Positions 1 to 6,248 of a stretch of DNA of 10,622 nt are shown piece after piece; position 1 is the first letter of the stretch; each line of letters begins with the position of its first letter. The stretch covers positions 1-10,622 of the forward strand of contig CAAFQT010000012.1 in assembly GCA_900765185.1 (NCBI GenBank). The letters run 5' to 3'. The notes under the pieces are model-generated. The model was not told where the DNA came from and searched no databases. It saw only the letters and a list, made by a program, of their open reading frames with translations. This DNA comes from an uncultured Collinsella sp. (GTDB taxonomy: Bacteria; Actinomycetota; Coriobacteriia; Coriobacteriales; Coriobacteriaceae). Made by a program: the position numbers and the translations under genes.

Positions 1-33
1 ATTCTTGATTAGCAAGAGAGCAAGATTGCGTAC

Positions 34-61
34 AACTTGATTAATAGATAATCAAGTTTTT
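34..61 (+). repeat. AT-rich inverted repeat, terminator-like or operator-like
   Basis: Perfect 10-bp arms AACTTGATTA (34-43) and TAATCAAGTT (49-58) flank a 5-nt loop, and the plus strand continues with T59-T61. The octamer CTTGATTA also occurs directly at 4-11, so three copies lie within 60 bp. The plus-strand T run would suit a weak terminator of a gene coming from the left. The repeated half-site would equally suit an operator for a gene outside the window. The sequence does not decide between them. Confidence 0.4.
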
Positions 62-114
62 CTGCTGTCCAGACGGCAAAAGTGGTTAAAAAGCCCCGTC
101 CTAAATTAGCTACT

Positions 115-309
115 TTAACGCCACGGGTCGGCTTCGAACATCGGTTCGCGCTCGGGGCGGCGATCGCTGTAGGGATCGTAGCCGTCGTCGTCCTCGTTCT
201 CAGCGCGAATGAAGGGGTCGCGCGGCTTGGGCGCGGGCTTAGGCGCAGGCTTGGGTGCGGCAGGCGCGGCCTCGGTCATCGACGCGTTCGTCTTGCTCTC
301 GTCCTTCAT
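115..309 (-). CDS. Small Pro/Ala/Lys-rich acidic protein of unknown function (64 aa)
   Basis: No family is recognised. The 64-residue product has a polar N-terminus, then a Pro-Ala-Lys low-complexity stretch at about residues 15-29 with a repeated PAPK unit. An acidic and aromatic tail follows, containing EDDD and DPYSDRRPERE, and the protein ends in DPWR. No signal peptide, membrane segment or cysteine is visible, so it is probably cytosolic and largely disordered. The call rests on the ribosome binding site: AAGGAGAT at 316-323 with 8 nt before the ATG at 307-309 is near ideal. The gene lies 55 nt beyond the clpB terminator on the same strand, so it could be read by leakage from clpB or from a weak promoter in that gap. 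I infer a real gene; whether it works with ClpB is unknown. Confidence 0.7.
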   Translation of the reverse strand: MKDESKTNASMTEAAPAAPKPAPKPAPKPRDPFIRAENEDDDGYDPYSDRRPEREPMFEADPWR

Positions 310-360
310 CTGTATATCTCCTTGCAGCTCAATCCGTTCAGCATCATTGATTGTCGCACG

Positions 361-398
361 AAAAAGGGCGGCGGACCCAATTTGGATCCGCCGCCCTT
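361..398 (-). terminator. Intrinsic terminator of clpB
   Basis: A perfect 12-bp GC-rich stem (364-375 with 387-398) has an 11-nt loop that can close further by two C-G pairs. Read on the minus strand it is followed by TTTTT (365-361). It starts 44 nt after the clpB stop codon, the right place and direction to end the clpB transcript before the 64-aa gene. Confidence 0.9.
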
Positions 399-441
399 GG
401 CGTTCGGCTCAAAAGTGGATTTTAAGGCATGTCCCAAAAAT

Positions 442-3069
442 CTACTGGGCGTCGGGGACCTCGTAGGTGGCCGCCGGCGTGTTGTCGCACACGACGGTAA
501 AGCCGCCGTCCTTGTCGACATCGACCGTCACCTGATCGCCCTCGCGCACCGTACCGTCGATGATGGCTGCCGCGATGGCATCCACGACCTCGCGCTGGAC
601 CAGACGCTTGAGCGGACGGGCGCCAAAGACCGGGTCCAGACCGCCCACGGCGAGCATCTGCTTGGCCGCCGGGGTGATGGCAAGCGTCATGCGCTCCTTG
701 GCCAGACGTGCGTGGACGTCGGCAAGCTGGATGTCGACGATTTTCTCGATCTGCGCCATGCCGAGCGGGTGGAACACCACGATGTCGTCGATACGGTTGA
801 GGAACTCAGGGCGGAAAGTCTGAGCCATGGCGGCGTCGACCTGATGGCGCATCTCCTCCTCGTCCTTACCGGACAGGTCGGCGATGGCCTTGGAGCCCAC
901 GTTGGACGTCATGATGATAATCGTGTTCTTAAAGGACACCTGACGACCCTGGCCATCGGTCAGACGACCGTCGTCAAGCACCTGCAGCAGCACGTTGAAG
1001 ACGTCCGGATGAGCCTTCTCCATCTCGTCGAGCAAGATCACGGAGTACGGACGACGGCGCACGGCCTCGGTGAGCTGGCCGCCCTCGTCGTAGCCAACGT
1101 ATCCCGGAGGCGCACCGATCAGACGCTGGACGCTGAATTTCTCCATGTACTCGGACATGTCGATACGCACGAGCGCACGCTCGTCATCGAACAGGCACTC
1201 GGCAAGCGCCTTGGCGAGCTCGGTCTTGCCCACGCCGGTGGGGCCCAGGAAGAAGAAGCTGCCGATGGGCTTGTCCGGATCGGAGAGGCCCGCACGGCTG
1301 CGACGCACGGCCGCGGCGACAGCGGAGACCGCCTCGTCCTGGCCGATGACGCGCTTATGCAGCTCGCCCTCCAAGCCCTTCAGCTTGTCGAGCTCGCCCT
1401 GCATCATCTTGGAGACGGGCACGCCGGTCCAAGCGCTCACGACCTCAGCGATCTCATCGGAGGTCACCTGCTCGTTGAGGCCCTCGCCGTCCTGCTGCTT
1501 TTGCGCCTCGAGCGCAGCCTCGGAATCCTGAATCTGCTGCTGCAGGCCCGGAATCACGGAGTAGCGCAGCTCGGACGCACGGCCCAGGTCGCCGTTGCGC
1601 GTCGCACGCTCCTCTTCGCTCTTGGCCTCGTCGAGCTGTCCCTTGAGCTCCTGCACGTGGTCGATGGCGTTCTTCTGGTTGAGCCAGCCGGCCTTTTGCA
1701 CGTTGAGCTTTTCTTGGACCTCGGCAATCTCTTGGCGCAGGGCCTCCAGACGCTCCTTGGAGGCGTCGTCGGTCTCCTTCATGAGCGCCTGCTCCTCGAT
1801 CTGCAGCTGGGTGAGCTGACGCGTGGTGGCATCGATCTCGACCGGCATGCTGTCGAGCTCCATGCGCAGGCGGCTTGCCGCCTCATCGACCAGGTCGATG
1901 GCCTTGTCGGGCAGGAAGCGGTCGGCGATGTAGCGATCGGAGAGGTCGGCAGCTGCCACGAGCGCGCTATCGGTGATATGCACGCCGTGGAAGATCTCGT
2001 ACTTCTCCTTGAGGCCACGCAGGATCGAGATGGTGTCCTCGACGGTAGGCTCGCTCACCATAACGGTCTGGAAACGACGGGCGAGCGCCGCGTCCTTCTC
2101 GATGTACTTGCGGTATTCGTCAAGCGTGGTCGCGCCGATCGCGTGCAGGTCGCCACGAGCGAGCGCCGGCTTGAGGATGTTGCCGGCGTCCATGGAGCCC
2201 TCGGTGGCACCCGCGCCCACGATGGTGTGGAGCTCATCGATGAACAGGATGACCTTGCCCTCAGTTTTTTGCACTTCCTTGAGCACGGCCTTCAAGCGGT
2301 CCTCGAACTCGCCGCGGTACTTGGCGCCGGCAACCAGCGCGCTCATGTCGAGCTCGATAAGGTCGCGGTCGCGCAGGGTGCTCGGCACGTCGCCGGCCAC
2401 GATACGCTGGGCGATGCCCTCGACGATGGCCGTCTTGCCGACGCCCGGCTCGCCGATGAGCACAGGGTTATTCTTGGTGCGGCGGGACAGGACCTGAATG
2501 GTACGGCGGATCTCGTCGGTACGGCCAATGACCGGGTCGAGCTTGCCGGCGCGGGCAAGGTCGCATATATTGCGGCCGTACTGTTCCAGTGCCTCAAACT
2601 GCGTCTTGTCCTCGGCAGACGTCACGCGATCATCGCCGCGCAGCTCCTCGTAGACTTGCTCGATGCGCTCCTTGGTCACGCCGGCGTCGCGCAGCACGCG
2701 GCCCGCCTCGCCCTTGTCCTCGGCGAGCGCCATCAGCAGATGCTCGGTCACCACAAAGCTGTCGCCCATCTTGGTGGCCTTCTTCTCGGCCTTCTCGATG
2801 ACGCGGACGAGCTCATTGGACAGGCCCATATGCTGGCCCTCGCCCGAAACCTTGGGCGCGTGGTCGATGGCATCCTGCGTGGAGCGTGCGAGCTGAGCCG
2901 GGTCGGTACCGATGCGCTCGATGATCACGGAGATATTGCGCTCGCCGGCACCGAGCAGGGCAGACAGCAGGTGAATCGGCTCTACCGCGCCGGCCTGCGC
3001 ATCGGCAGCCGTGCTCATGGCGGTTTGCAGCGCCTCGCGCGACGTCATTGCTAGCTTATCGATTCTCAT
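442..3069 (-). CDS. clpB: ATP-dependent chaperone ClpB (Hsp100 disaggregase)
   Basis: ClpB is a hexameric cytosolic AAA+ machine. It threads aggregated proteins through its pore, working with DnaK/DnaJ/GrpE, to rescue them after heat stress. At 875 aa this one is full length. It shows a Clp N-terminal repeat domain (about 1-145), NBD1 with Walker A GEPGVGKT (206-213), pore loop GAKYRGEFE (248-256), Walker B ending FIDE (276-279) and arginine fingers at 331-332. A long charged middle-domain coiled coil (about 410-530) follows. NBD2 has Walker A GPTGVGKT (609-616), pore loop GYVGYDEGG, Walker B ILLDE (678-682) and sensor-2 GAR (816-818). The long middle domain separates it from ClpA, and from ClpC, whose middle domain is shorter. 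The first ATG is chosen because GAGAGGTGA lies just upstream at 3074-3082; an internal ATG seven codons later lacks this. All catalytic motifs are intact. Confidence 0.97.
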   Translation of the reverse strand: MRIDKLAMTSREALQTAMSTAADAQAGAVEPIHLLSALLGAGERNISVIIERIGTDPAQLARSTQDAIDHAPKVSGEGQHMGLSNELVRVIEKAEKKATKMGDSFVVTEHLLMALAEDKGEAGRVLRDAGVTKERIEQVYEELRGDDRVTSAEDKTQFEALEQYGRNICDLARAGKLDPVIGRTDEIRRTIQVLSRRTKNNPVLIGEPGVGKTAIVEGIAQRIVAGDVPSTLRDRDLIELDMSALVAGAKYRGEFEDRLKAVLKEVQKTEGKVILFIDELHTIVGAGATEGSMDAGNILKPALARGDLHAIGATTLDEYRKYIEKDAALARRFQTVMVSEPTVEDTISILRGLKEKYEIFHGVHITDSALVAAADLSDRYIADRFLPDKAIDLVDEAASRLRMELDSMPVEIDATTRQLTQLQIEEQALMKETDDASKERLEALRQEIAEVQEKLNVQKAGWLNQKNAIDHVQELKGQLDEAKSEEERATRNGDLGRASELRYSVIPGLQQQIQDSEAALEAQKQQDGEGLNEQVTSDEIAEVVSAWTGVPVSKMMQGELDKLKGLEGELHKRVIGQDEAVSAVAAAVRRSRAGLSDPDKPIGSFFFLGPTGVGKTELAKALAECLFDDERALVRIDMSEYMEKFSVQRLIGAPPGYVGYDEGGQLTEAVRRRPYSVILLDEMEKAHPDVFNVLLQVLDDGRLTDGQGRQVSFKNTIIIMTSNVGSKAIADLSGKDEEEMRHQVDAAMAQTFRPEFLNRIDDIVVFHPLGMAQIEKIVDIQLADVHARLAKERMTLAITPAAKQMLAVGGLDPVFGARPLKRLVQREVVDAIAAAIIDGTVREGDQVTVDVDKDGGFTVVCDNTPAATYEVPDAQ

Positions 3070-3090
3070 GGAATCACCTCTCTTGGGGCG

Positions 3091-3108
3091 GCCGCCCTAC
3101 GGGGCGGC
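3091..3108 (-). promoter_or_regulatory. GC-rich hairpin in the clpB leader
   Basis: Seven perfect pairs, GCCGCCC (3091-3097) with GGGCGGC (3102-3108), enclose a 4-nt loop. The hairpin ends about 8 nt upstream of the clpB Shine-Dalgarno sequence. It also overlaps a 12-bp self-complementary palindrome at 3086-3097. It could modulate translation or message stability, but no pairing with the ribosome binding site itself was found. Confidence 0.4.
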
Positions 3109-3147
3109 TTCACGTTGTTCGAGAAGTATTGTTGCCAGCTTTGCGCG

Positions 3148-3183
3148 ATCTTATACACAAATCTAAGTCTCTATATATAAGAT
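3148..3183. promoter_or_regulatory. Inverted repeat in the AT-rich clpB upstream region, possible divergent -10 elements or operator
   Basis: ATCTTATA (3148-3155) and TATAAGAT (3176-3183) form a perfect 8-bp inverted repeat with a 20-bp gap. Each arm offers a TATAAG hexamer resembling a -10 element, one reading left towards clpB (about 80 nt before its ATG) and one reading right. No good -35 hexamer is seen at 16-18 bp for either. No HspR (HAIR) or HrcA (CIRCE) consensus site was recognised in the clpB upstream region. Confidence 0.35.
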
Positions 3184-3246
3184 TTTCTGAGTGATTGATG
3201 GATAGGGGGCAGGCGCGCTCACCAGCTGCGGCCTCGTCCCCTTACT

Positions 3247-3464
3247 ATCTCAATCTGTAACATCTAGCGACTGTTTATGGCTCCAGATGTTACAAATCAA
3301 GATGAAATGACCAGCGGCGCCCGTTTGTCTCAATCTGTAACATCTACTCGGCAAATAGAGCCCTATCTGTTACAAATCGAGACGAACAGAAGACACCCGA
3401 ATCGAAAATCTAAATCCGTAACACCAGGCCCACTTTTAGCGGCCAAGATGTTACAGATTAAGAC
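3247..3464. repeat. Array of six 19-bp elements in alternating orientation (three 80-bp hairpin units)
   Basis: Six elements occur: 3247-3265 (+), 3285-3303 (-), 3327-3345 (+), 3365-3383 (-), 3408-3426 (+) and 3446-3464 (-). In one orientation the consensus is RTCTYAATCTGTAACATCT, and the core TGTAACA is kept in five of six (CGTAACA in the fifth). Every +/- pair encloses exactly 19 nt, and pairs are separated by 23 and 24 nt, giving an 80 then 81 bp period. The enclosed 19-nt segments differ in sequence, but each carries short complementary blocks such as GGCC with GGCC in the third. Each unit can therefore fold into a long imperfect hairpin in RNA or act as paired protein sites in DNA. Confidence 0.9.
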
Positions 3465-3513
3465 GAATCGAGCCGCCACAAAGGTGTCTGCTCCCTTCAT
3501 GGAGGGTAATTGC

Positions 3514-3567
3514 ATGCGGGGTACCATGGGGATATCTCATGATTCGACGTTAACGGCGGGAGAGTAA
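3514..3567 (+). CDS. Possible 17-codon leader peptide overlapping tetR
   Basis: An ATG at 3514 follows GGAGGG (3501-3506) with 7-nt spacing, a better ribosome binding site than the one before tetR itself. The 17-residue frame (MRGTMGISHDSTLTAGE) ends in TAA, whose last A is the first base of the tetR ATG. Such a stop-start overlap is a usual sign of translational coupling. No runs of one amino acid suggestive of attenuation are present. It may instead be a chance frame. Confidence 0.35.
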   Translation: MRGTMGISHDSTLTAGE

Positions 3568-4118
3568 TGGCTGGGCAACTGACAAAGCGCGCGTTGGAAG
3601 ATTCTCTTAAGCGACTGCTGCTCCAAAAGCCGCTGACCAAGATCACCATCGCTGACCTCACTGAGGACTGCGGGGTCAGTCGCATGACCTTCTACTATCA
3701 CTTTCAGGACATTTATGACCTAGTTGAATGGGCATGTGAGGAAGACGCCGGCCGCGCGCTCGCCAACAACAAGACGGCCGATACCTGGCAGGCGGGCCTG
3801 GAAAACATCATGCTCGCGGTGCGCGACAACAAGCCCTTTATCATGAACGTCTATCACTGCGTGAGCGCCGAGCGCATCCAGCGTTTTCTGCAGCCCGTGA
3901 CATTCGACCTGATCGAAGGCGTGGTCGAAGAGCATGCCGCGGGCAAGAGCGTCTCGCAAAGCGACAAGGACTTTCTGTCCCGCTTTTTCGCACATGCATT
4001 TATCGGCATCATGCTCGACTGGGTCGCCGTGGGCATGGCCGAGGACCCGAGCGCAGTAGCCGAGCGCGTTTCCAAAATATGCGAAGGCCAGATTGACGCA
4101 GCACTAGCGAGATTTTAA
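3567..4118 (+). CDS. TetR/AcrR-family transcriptional regulator
   Basis: The product is a 183-aa one-component DNA-binding regulator, a normal length for the family. The N-terminal helix-turn-helix spans about residues 8-50. It includes the segment from ITIADLTEDCGVSRMTFYYHF to the DIYDLVEW hinge, typical of TetR recognition helices. The helical C-terminal domain (about 60-183) should bind a ligand and dimerise, and it resembles the DhaS-like TetR C-terminal class. The oleate hydratase gene follows on the same strand after 191 bp containing two operator-like palindromes. I infer that this protein controls that gene, perhaps by sensing free fatty acids or acyl-CoA. The ATG at 3567 has GGAG at 3559-3562 and overlaps the stop of a short upstream ORF, so coupling is possible. 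The ligand is unknown. Confidence 0.9.
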   Translation: MAGQLTKRALEDSLKRLLLQKPLTKITIADLTEDCGVSRMTFYYHFQDIYDLVEWACEEDAGRALANNKTADTWQAGLENIMLAVRDNKPFIMNVYHCVSAERIQRFLQPVTFDLIEGVVEEHAAGKSVSQSDKDFLSRFFAHAFIGIMLDWVAVGMAEDPSAVAERVSKICEGQIDAALARF

Positions 4119-4166
4119 TTGTTGTAAGGCATGGCACGCGACAGCCAAGTGCGTCACGCCGGGCCA

Positions 4167-4186
4167 GGCTTTGGGAGACCAAAGCC
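4167..4186 (+). repeat. Stable hairpin with GAGA tetraloop after tetR
   Basis: GGCTTTGG (4167-4174) and CCAAAGCC (4179-4186) pair perfectly around GAGA, a GNRA-type tetraloop on the plus strand. There is no following T run, so it is not a standard intrinsic terminator. It lies 49 nt after the tetR stop and could protect the 3' end of the tetR message. Confidence 0.5.
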
Positions 4187-4194
4187 AAGCAAAT

Positions 4195-4223
4195 TTGTAC
4201 AATCCGCCGCCGTTGATTAAAAA
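4195..4223 (+). promoter_or_regulatory. Candidate promoter of oleate hydratase
   Basis: TTGTAC (4195-4200) and TAAAAA (4218-4223) are spaced 17 bp apart and resemble -35 and -10 hexamers. The operator-like palindrome at 4227-4246 would then cover the transcription start. The -10 match is imperfect, so this is only the best candidate in the gap. Confidence 0.35.
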
Positions 4224-4226
4224 TCG

Positions 4227-4246
4227 TACAAGATGACGATCTTGTA
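4227..4246. promoter_or_regulatory. Operator-like palindrome upstream of oleate hydratase
   Basis: TACAAGAT (4227-4234) and ATCTTGTA (4239-4246) are perfect 8-bp inverted repeats around GACG. A 20-bp dyad between a tetR gene and its neighbour is the usual form and place of a TetR-family operator. The related shorter palindrome TTGTACAA lies nearby at 4195-4202. Confidence 0.6.
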
Positions 4247-4273
4247 TCGGTTAGGCCGCGTTGATCAGGGCAC

Positions 4274-4291
4274 AAGCTTGTTAACAAACTT
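4274..4291. promoter_or_regulatory. Second operator-like palindrome before oleate hydratase
   Basis: AAGCTTGTTAACAAACTT (4274-4291) is an 18-bp dyad with one mismatched pair. It contains the perfect TTGTTAACAA (4278-4287) and overlaps ACAAGCTTGT (4272-4281). It shares the ACAAG/CTTGT half-site with the dyad at 4227-4246, 45 bp upstream centre to centre, and ends 7 nt before the Shine-Dalgarno sequence. It may be a second site for the same regulator. Confidence 0.45.
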
Positions 4292-4309
4292 CGTTGGCAA
4301 GGAGGAGTC

Positions 4310-6181
4310 ATGTACTATTCAAGCGGAAACTACGAAGCTTTTGCTCGCCCCAAGAAGCCTGCGGGCATCGATCACAAGAGTGCCTACATCATCGGCACCG
4401 GTTTGGGCGCGCTTGCCGCAGCTTGCTACCTGGTGCGCGATGCGCAAATGCCCGGAAGCCACATCCATATCCTCGAAAAGGACCCCGTTGCGGGCGGCGC
4501 CTGCGATGGCGCTGACATCCCCGGCGTGGGCTATGTCATGCGCGGCGGCCGCGAGATGGACAATCATTTTGAGGTCATGTGGGATCTCTTCCGCTCCATT
4601 CCCTCAATTGAAGATCCGGACATCACCGTACTCGACGAGTATTACTGGCTCAACAAGGAGGACCCCAACTACTCGCTGTGCCGCTCGACCAAGAACCGCG
4701 GTCAGGACGGCGGTACTGATGGCAAGTTCGGCCTGTCGGACAAGGCGGCAACCGAGATCATGGACCTGTTCTTTACGCCCGACGAGGAGCTGGCGAATCG
4801 TCCCATCACCGATTTCTTTGACGACGAGGTGCTCAACTCGAATTTCTGGATGTACTGGCGCACCATGTTCGCCTTTGAGAACTGGCACTCGGCGCTCGAG
4901 ATGAAGCTCTATATCCGCCGCTACATCCACCACATCGCGGGTCTGCCCGACTTTAGCGCCCTGCGCTTCACCCGCTACAACCAGTACGAGTCGATGATTC
5001 TGCCCATGCAGCGCTATCTCGAGGCGCACGGCGTGCAGTTCCACTTTGACACCAAGGTCGAAAACGTGGTGTTTGAGGTGGGCGGCGGCGAGGGTCCGCG
5101 CCGCGCCGTCACTGGCACCGGCCAGGACACGATCCAGCGCATCCAGCAGGCTGCCTTTGCGCGCAACCCCTACAGCACAAGCACCAAGAAGGTCGCGCGT
5201 CGCATTACCGTGACGCATGCGGGCGAGGTCTCGAACATCGATCTTACTGAGGATGACCTGGTCTTTATCACCAACGGCGGCTGTGTGGAAAACTCGACGA
5301 TCGGTGCGCAGAACAAGCCTGCCGCATGGGATCCGACGATTCGCCCTGGTGGCGGTTGGGTCATGTGGCGTCGCATTGCCGCTCAGGACCCGAGCTTTGG
5401 TCATCCCGATAAATTCTGCGGTGACCCCGAGAAGAGCAACTGGATGAGCGCCACCGTCACCACCCTCGACGGCGAGATCGTGCCCTATATCCAAAAGATC
5501 TGCCATCGCGACCCCTTTACCGGGCACGTCGTGACCGGTGGCATTGTGACCTGCGAGGACTCGGGCTGGCTTATGAGCTGGACGATCAACCGCCAGCAGC
5601 AGTTCCGCGACCAGCCAAAAGATCAGCTGTGCGTATGGGTGTATGGTCTGTTTACCGACAAGCCCGGCGACTATGTAAAGAAGGCTATGCGCGACTGCAC
5701 CGGCGAGGAAATCTGCCAGGAGTGGCTGTATCACCTGGGCGTTCCCGAAGATAAGATTGGTGAGCTGGCAGCCAATCACGCCAATACTGTTCCCGTCATG
5801 ATGCCCTACATCACCGCCTTCTTTATGCCGCGCGAGGCGGGCGACCGCCCCGACGTCGTGCCCGATGGCGCCGTGAACTTCGCGTTCCTGGGCCAGTTTG
5901 CCGAGACGCCGCGCGACACGATCTTTACGACCGAGTACTCCATGCGTACCGGCATGGAAGCCGTCTACACGCTCTGCGATGTCGACCGCGGTGTACCCGA
6001 GGTCTGGGGTTCGGTCTTTGACGTGCGTGACCTGCTTATGAGCAGCGTTAAACTGCGCGACGGAGAGCCCATCACCAGCATGAAGCTGCCCATGGTCGAG
6101 CGCATCGCCCTAAAGGAAGTCCTCAAGAAGGTCGAGGGAACCGACATCGCCAAGCTCCTCAAAGAGTACGGCGCGATCTAG
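4310..6181 (+). CDS. ohyA: Oleate hydratase (FAD-dependent fatty acid double-bond hydratase)
   Basis: Oleate hydratases (EC 4.2.1.53, formerly myosin-cross-reactive antigen) add water across the cis-9 double bond of unsaturated fatty acids, giving 10-hydroxystearate from oleate. They act at the cytosolic membrane face and detoxify host fatty acids in gut and skin bacteria. This 623-aa protein has normal length. An N-terminal Rossmann motif GTGLGALAAA (29-38) binds FAD. The signature RGGREMDNHFE (78-88) contains Glu82, and Tyr201 lies in the conserved stretch of about 183-226 that ends in YNQYES. These two positions match the Glu and Tyr I recall as catalytic in the Staphylococcus aureus enzyme. 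The C-terminal GQFAETPRDTIFTTEYSMRTGMEAVY region is also family-typical. The start is fixed by AAGGAGGAG at 4299-4307, two bases before the ATG. Family assignment is secure; the preferred substrate is not. Confidence 0.96.
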   Translation: MYYSSGNYEAFARPKKPAGIDHKSAYIIGTGLGALAAACYLVRDAQMPGSHIHILEKDPVAGGACDGADIPGVGYVMRGGREMDNHFEVMWDLFRSIPSIEDPDITVLDEYYWLNKEDPNYSLCRSTKNRGQDGGTDGKFGLSDKAATEIMDLFFTPDEELANRPITDFFDDEVLNSNFWMYWRTMFAFENWHSALEMKLYIRRYIHHIAGLPDFSALRFTRYNQYESMILPMQRYLEAHGVQFHFDTKVENVVFEVGGGEGPRRAVTGTGQDTIQRIQQAAFARNPYSTSTKKVARRITVTHAGEVSNIDLTEDDLVFITNGGCVENSTIGAQNKPAAWDPTIRPGGGWVMWRRIAAQDPSFGHPDKFCGDPEKSNWMSATVTTLDGEIVPYIQKICHRDPFTGHVVTGGIVTCEDSGWLMSWTINRQQQFRDQPKDQLCVWVYGLFTDKPGDYVKKAMRDCTGEEICQEWLYHLGVPEDKIGELAANHANTVPVMMPYITAFFMPREAGDRPDVVPDGAVNFAFLGQFAETPRDTIFTTEYSMRTGMEAVYTLCDVDRGVPEVWGSVFDVRDLLMSSVKLRDGEPITSMKLPMVERIALKEVLKKVEGTDIAKLLKEYGAI

Positions 6182-6201
6182 CACACAAGAATCACCACAT
6201 G

Positions 6202-6238
6202 AACCACCACAAAGGGGACAGGCACCTTTGTGGTGGTT
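6202..6238 (-). repeat. Palindromic repeat family P, copy 1
   Basis: Perfect 14-bp arms AACCACCACAAAGG (6202-6215) and CCTTTGTGGTGGTT (6225-6238) surround a 9-nt loop. The loop's reverse complement, TGCCTGTCC, matches the loops of copies 2 and 3, so this copy is inverted relative to them. It lies between the convergent ends of oleate hydratase and an exported-protein gene, where it may act as a transcription barrier, although no T run follows on either strand. Confidence 0.85.
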
Positions 6239-6248
6239 GCAGCCTCTA

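Larger units (their letters stand above)
3070..3513. other. Intergenic region between clpB and the tetR leader (444 bp)
   Basis: This gene-free stretch holds, in order, the clpB leader with its hairpin, the AT-rich inverted repeat at 3148-3183, a weak hairpin at 3204-3242 and the six-element array at 3247-3464. About 50 bp of unremarkable sequence precede the ribosome binding site of a short ORF. An open frame runs through the array but is judged spurious. Confidence 0.8.

Noticed and set aside
82..3054. 990-codon open frame on the plus strand opposite clpB
   Set aside because: It lies antisense to an unmistakable ClpB, has no recognisable domains, and is the low-complexity His/Leu/Gly-rich kind of translation produced by GC-biased third positions of the real gene.
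3247..3464. CRISPR array
   Set aside because: Repeats alternate in orientation and are only 19 bp, and gaps alternate between 19 and 23-24 nt; no cas genes are near.
3277..3567. 96-codon open frame through the hairpin array ending at the tetR start
   Set aside because: Most of it translates the repeat array, no Shine-Dalgarno sequence precedes its ATG, and only the final 17 codons from 3514 have initiation signals.
4167..4186. Intrinsic terminator of tetR
   Set aside because: The stem is perfect but is followed by AAGCAAATTTG rather than a T run, so it is listed only as a hairpin.
4604..5779. 391-codon open frame on the minus strand opposite oleate hydratase
   Set aside because: Antisense shadow of a well-conserved gene, with no ribosome binding site or recognisable fold.
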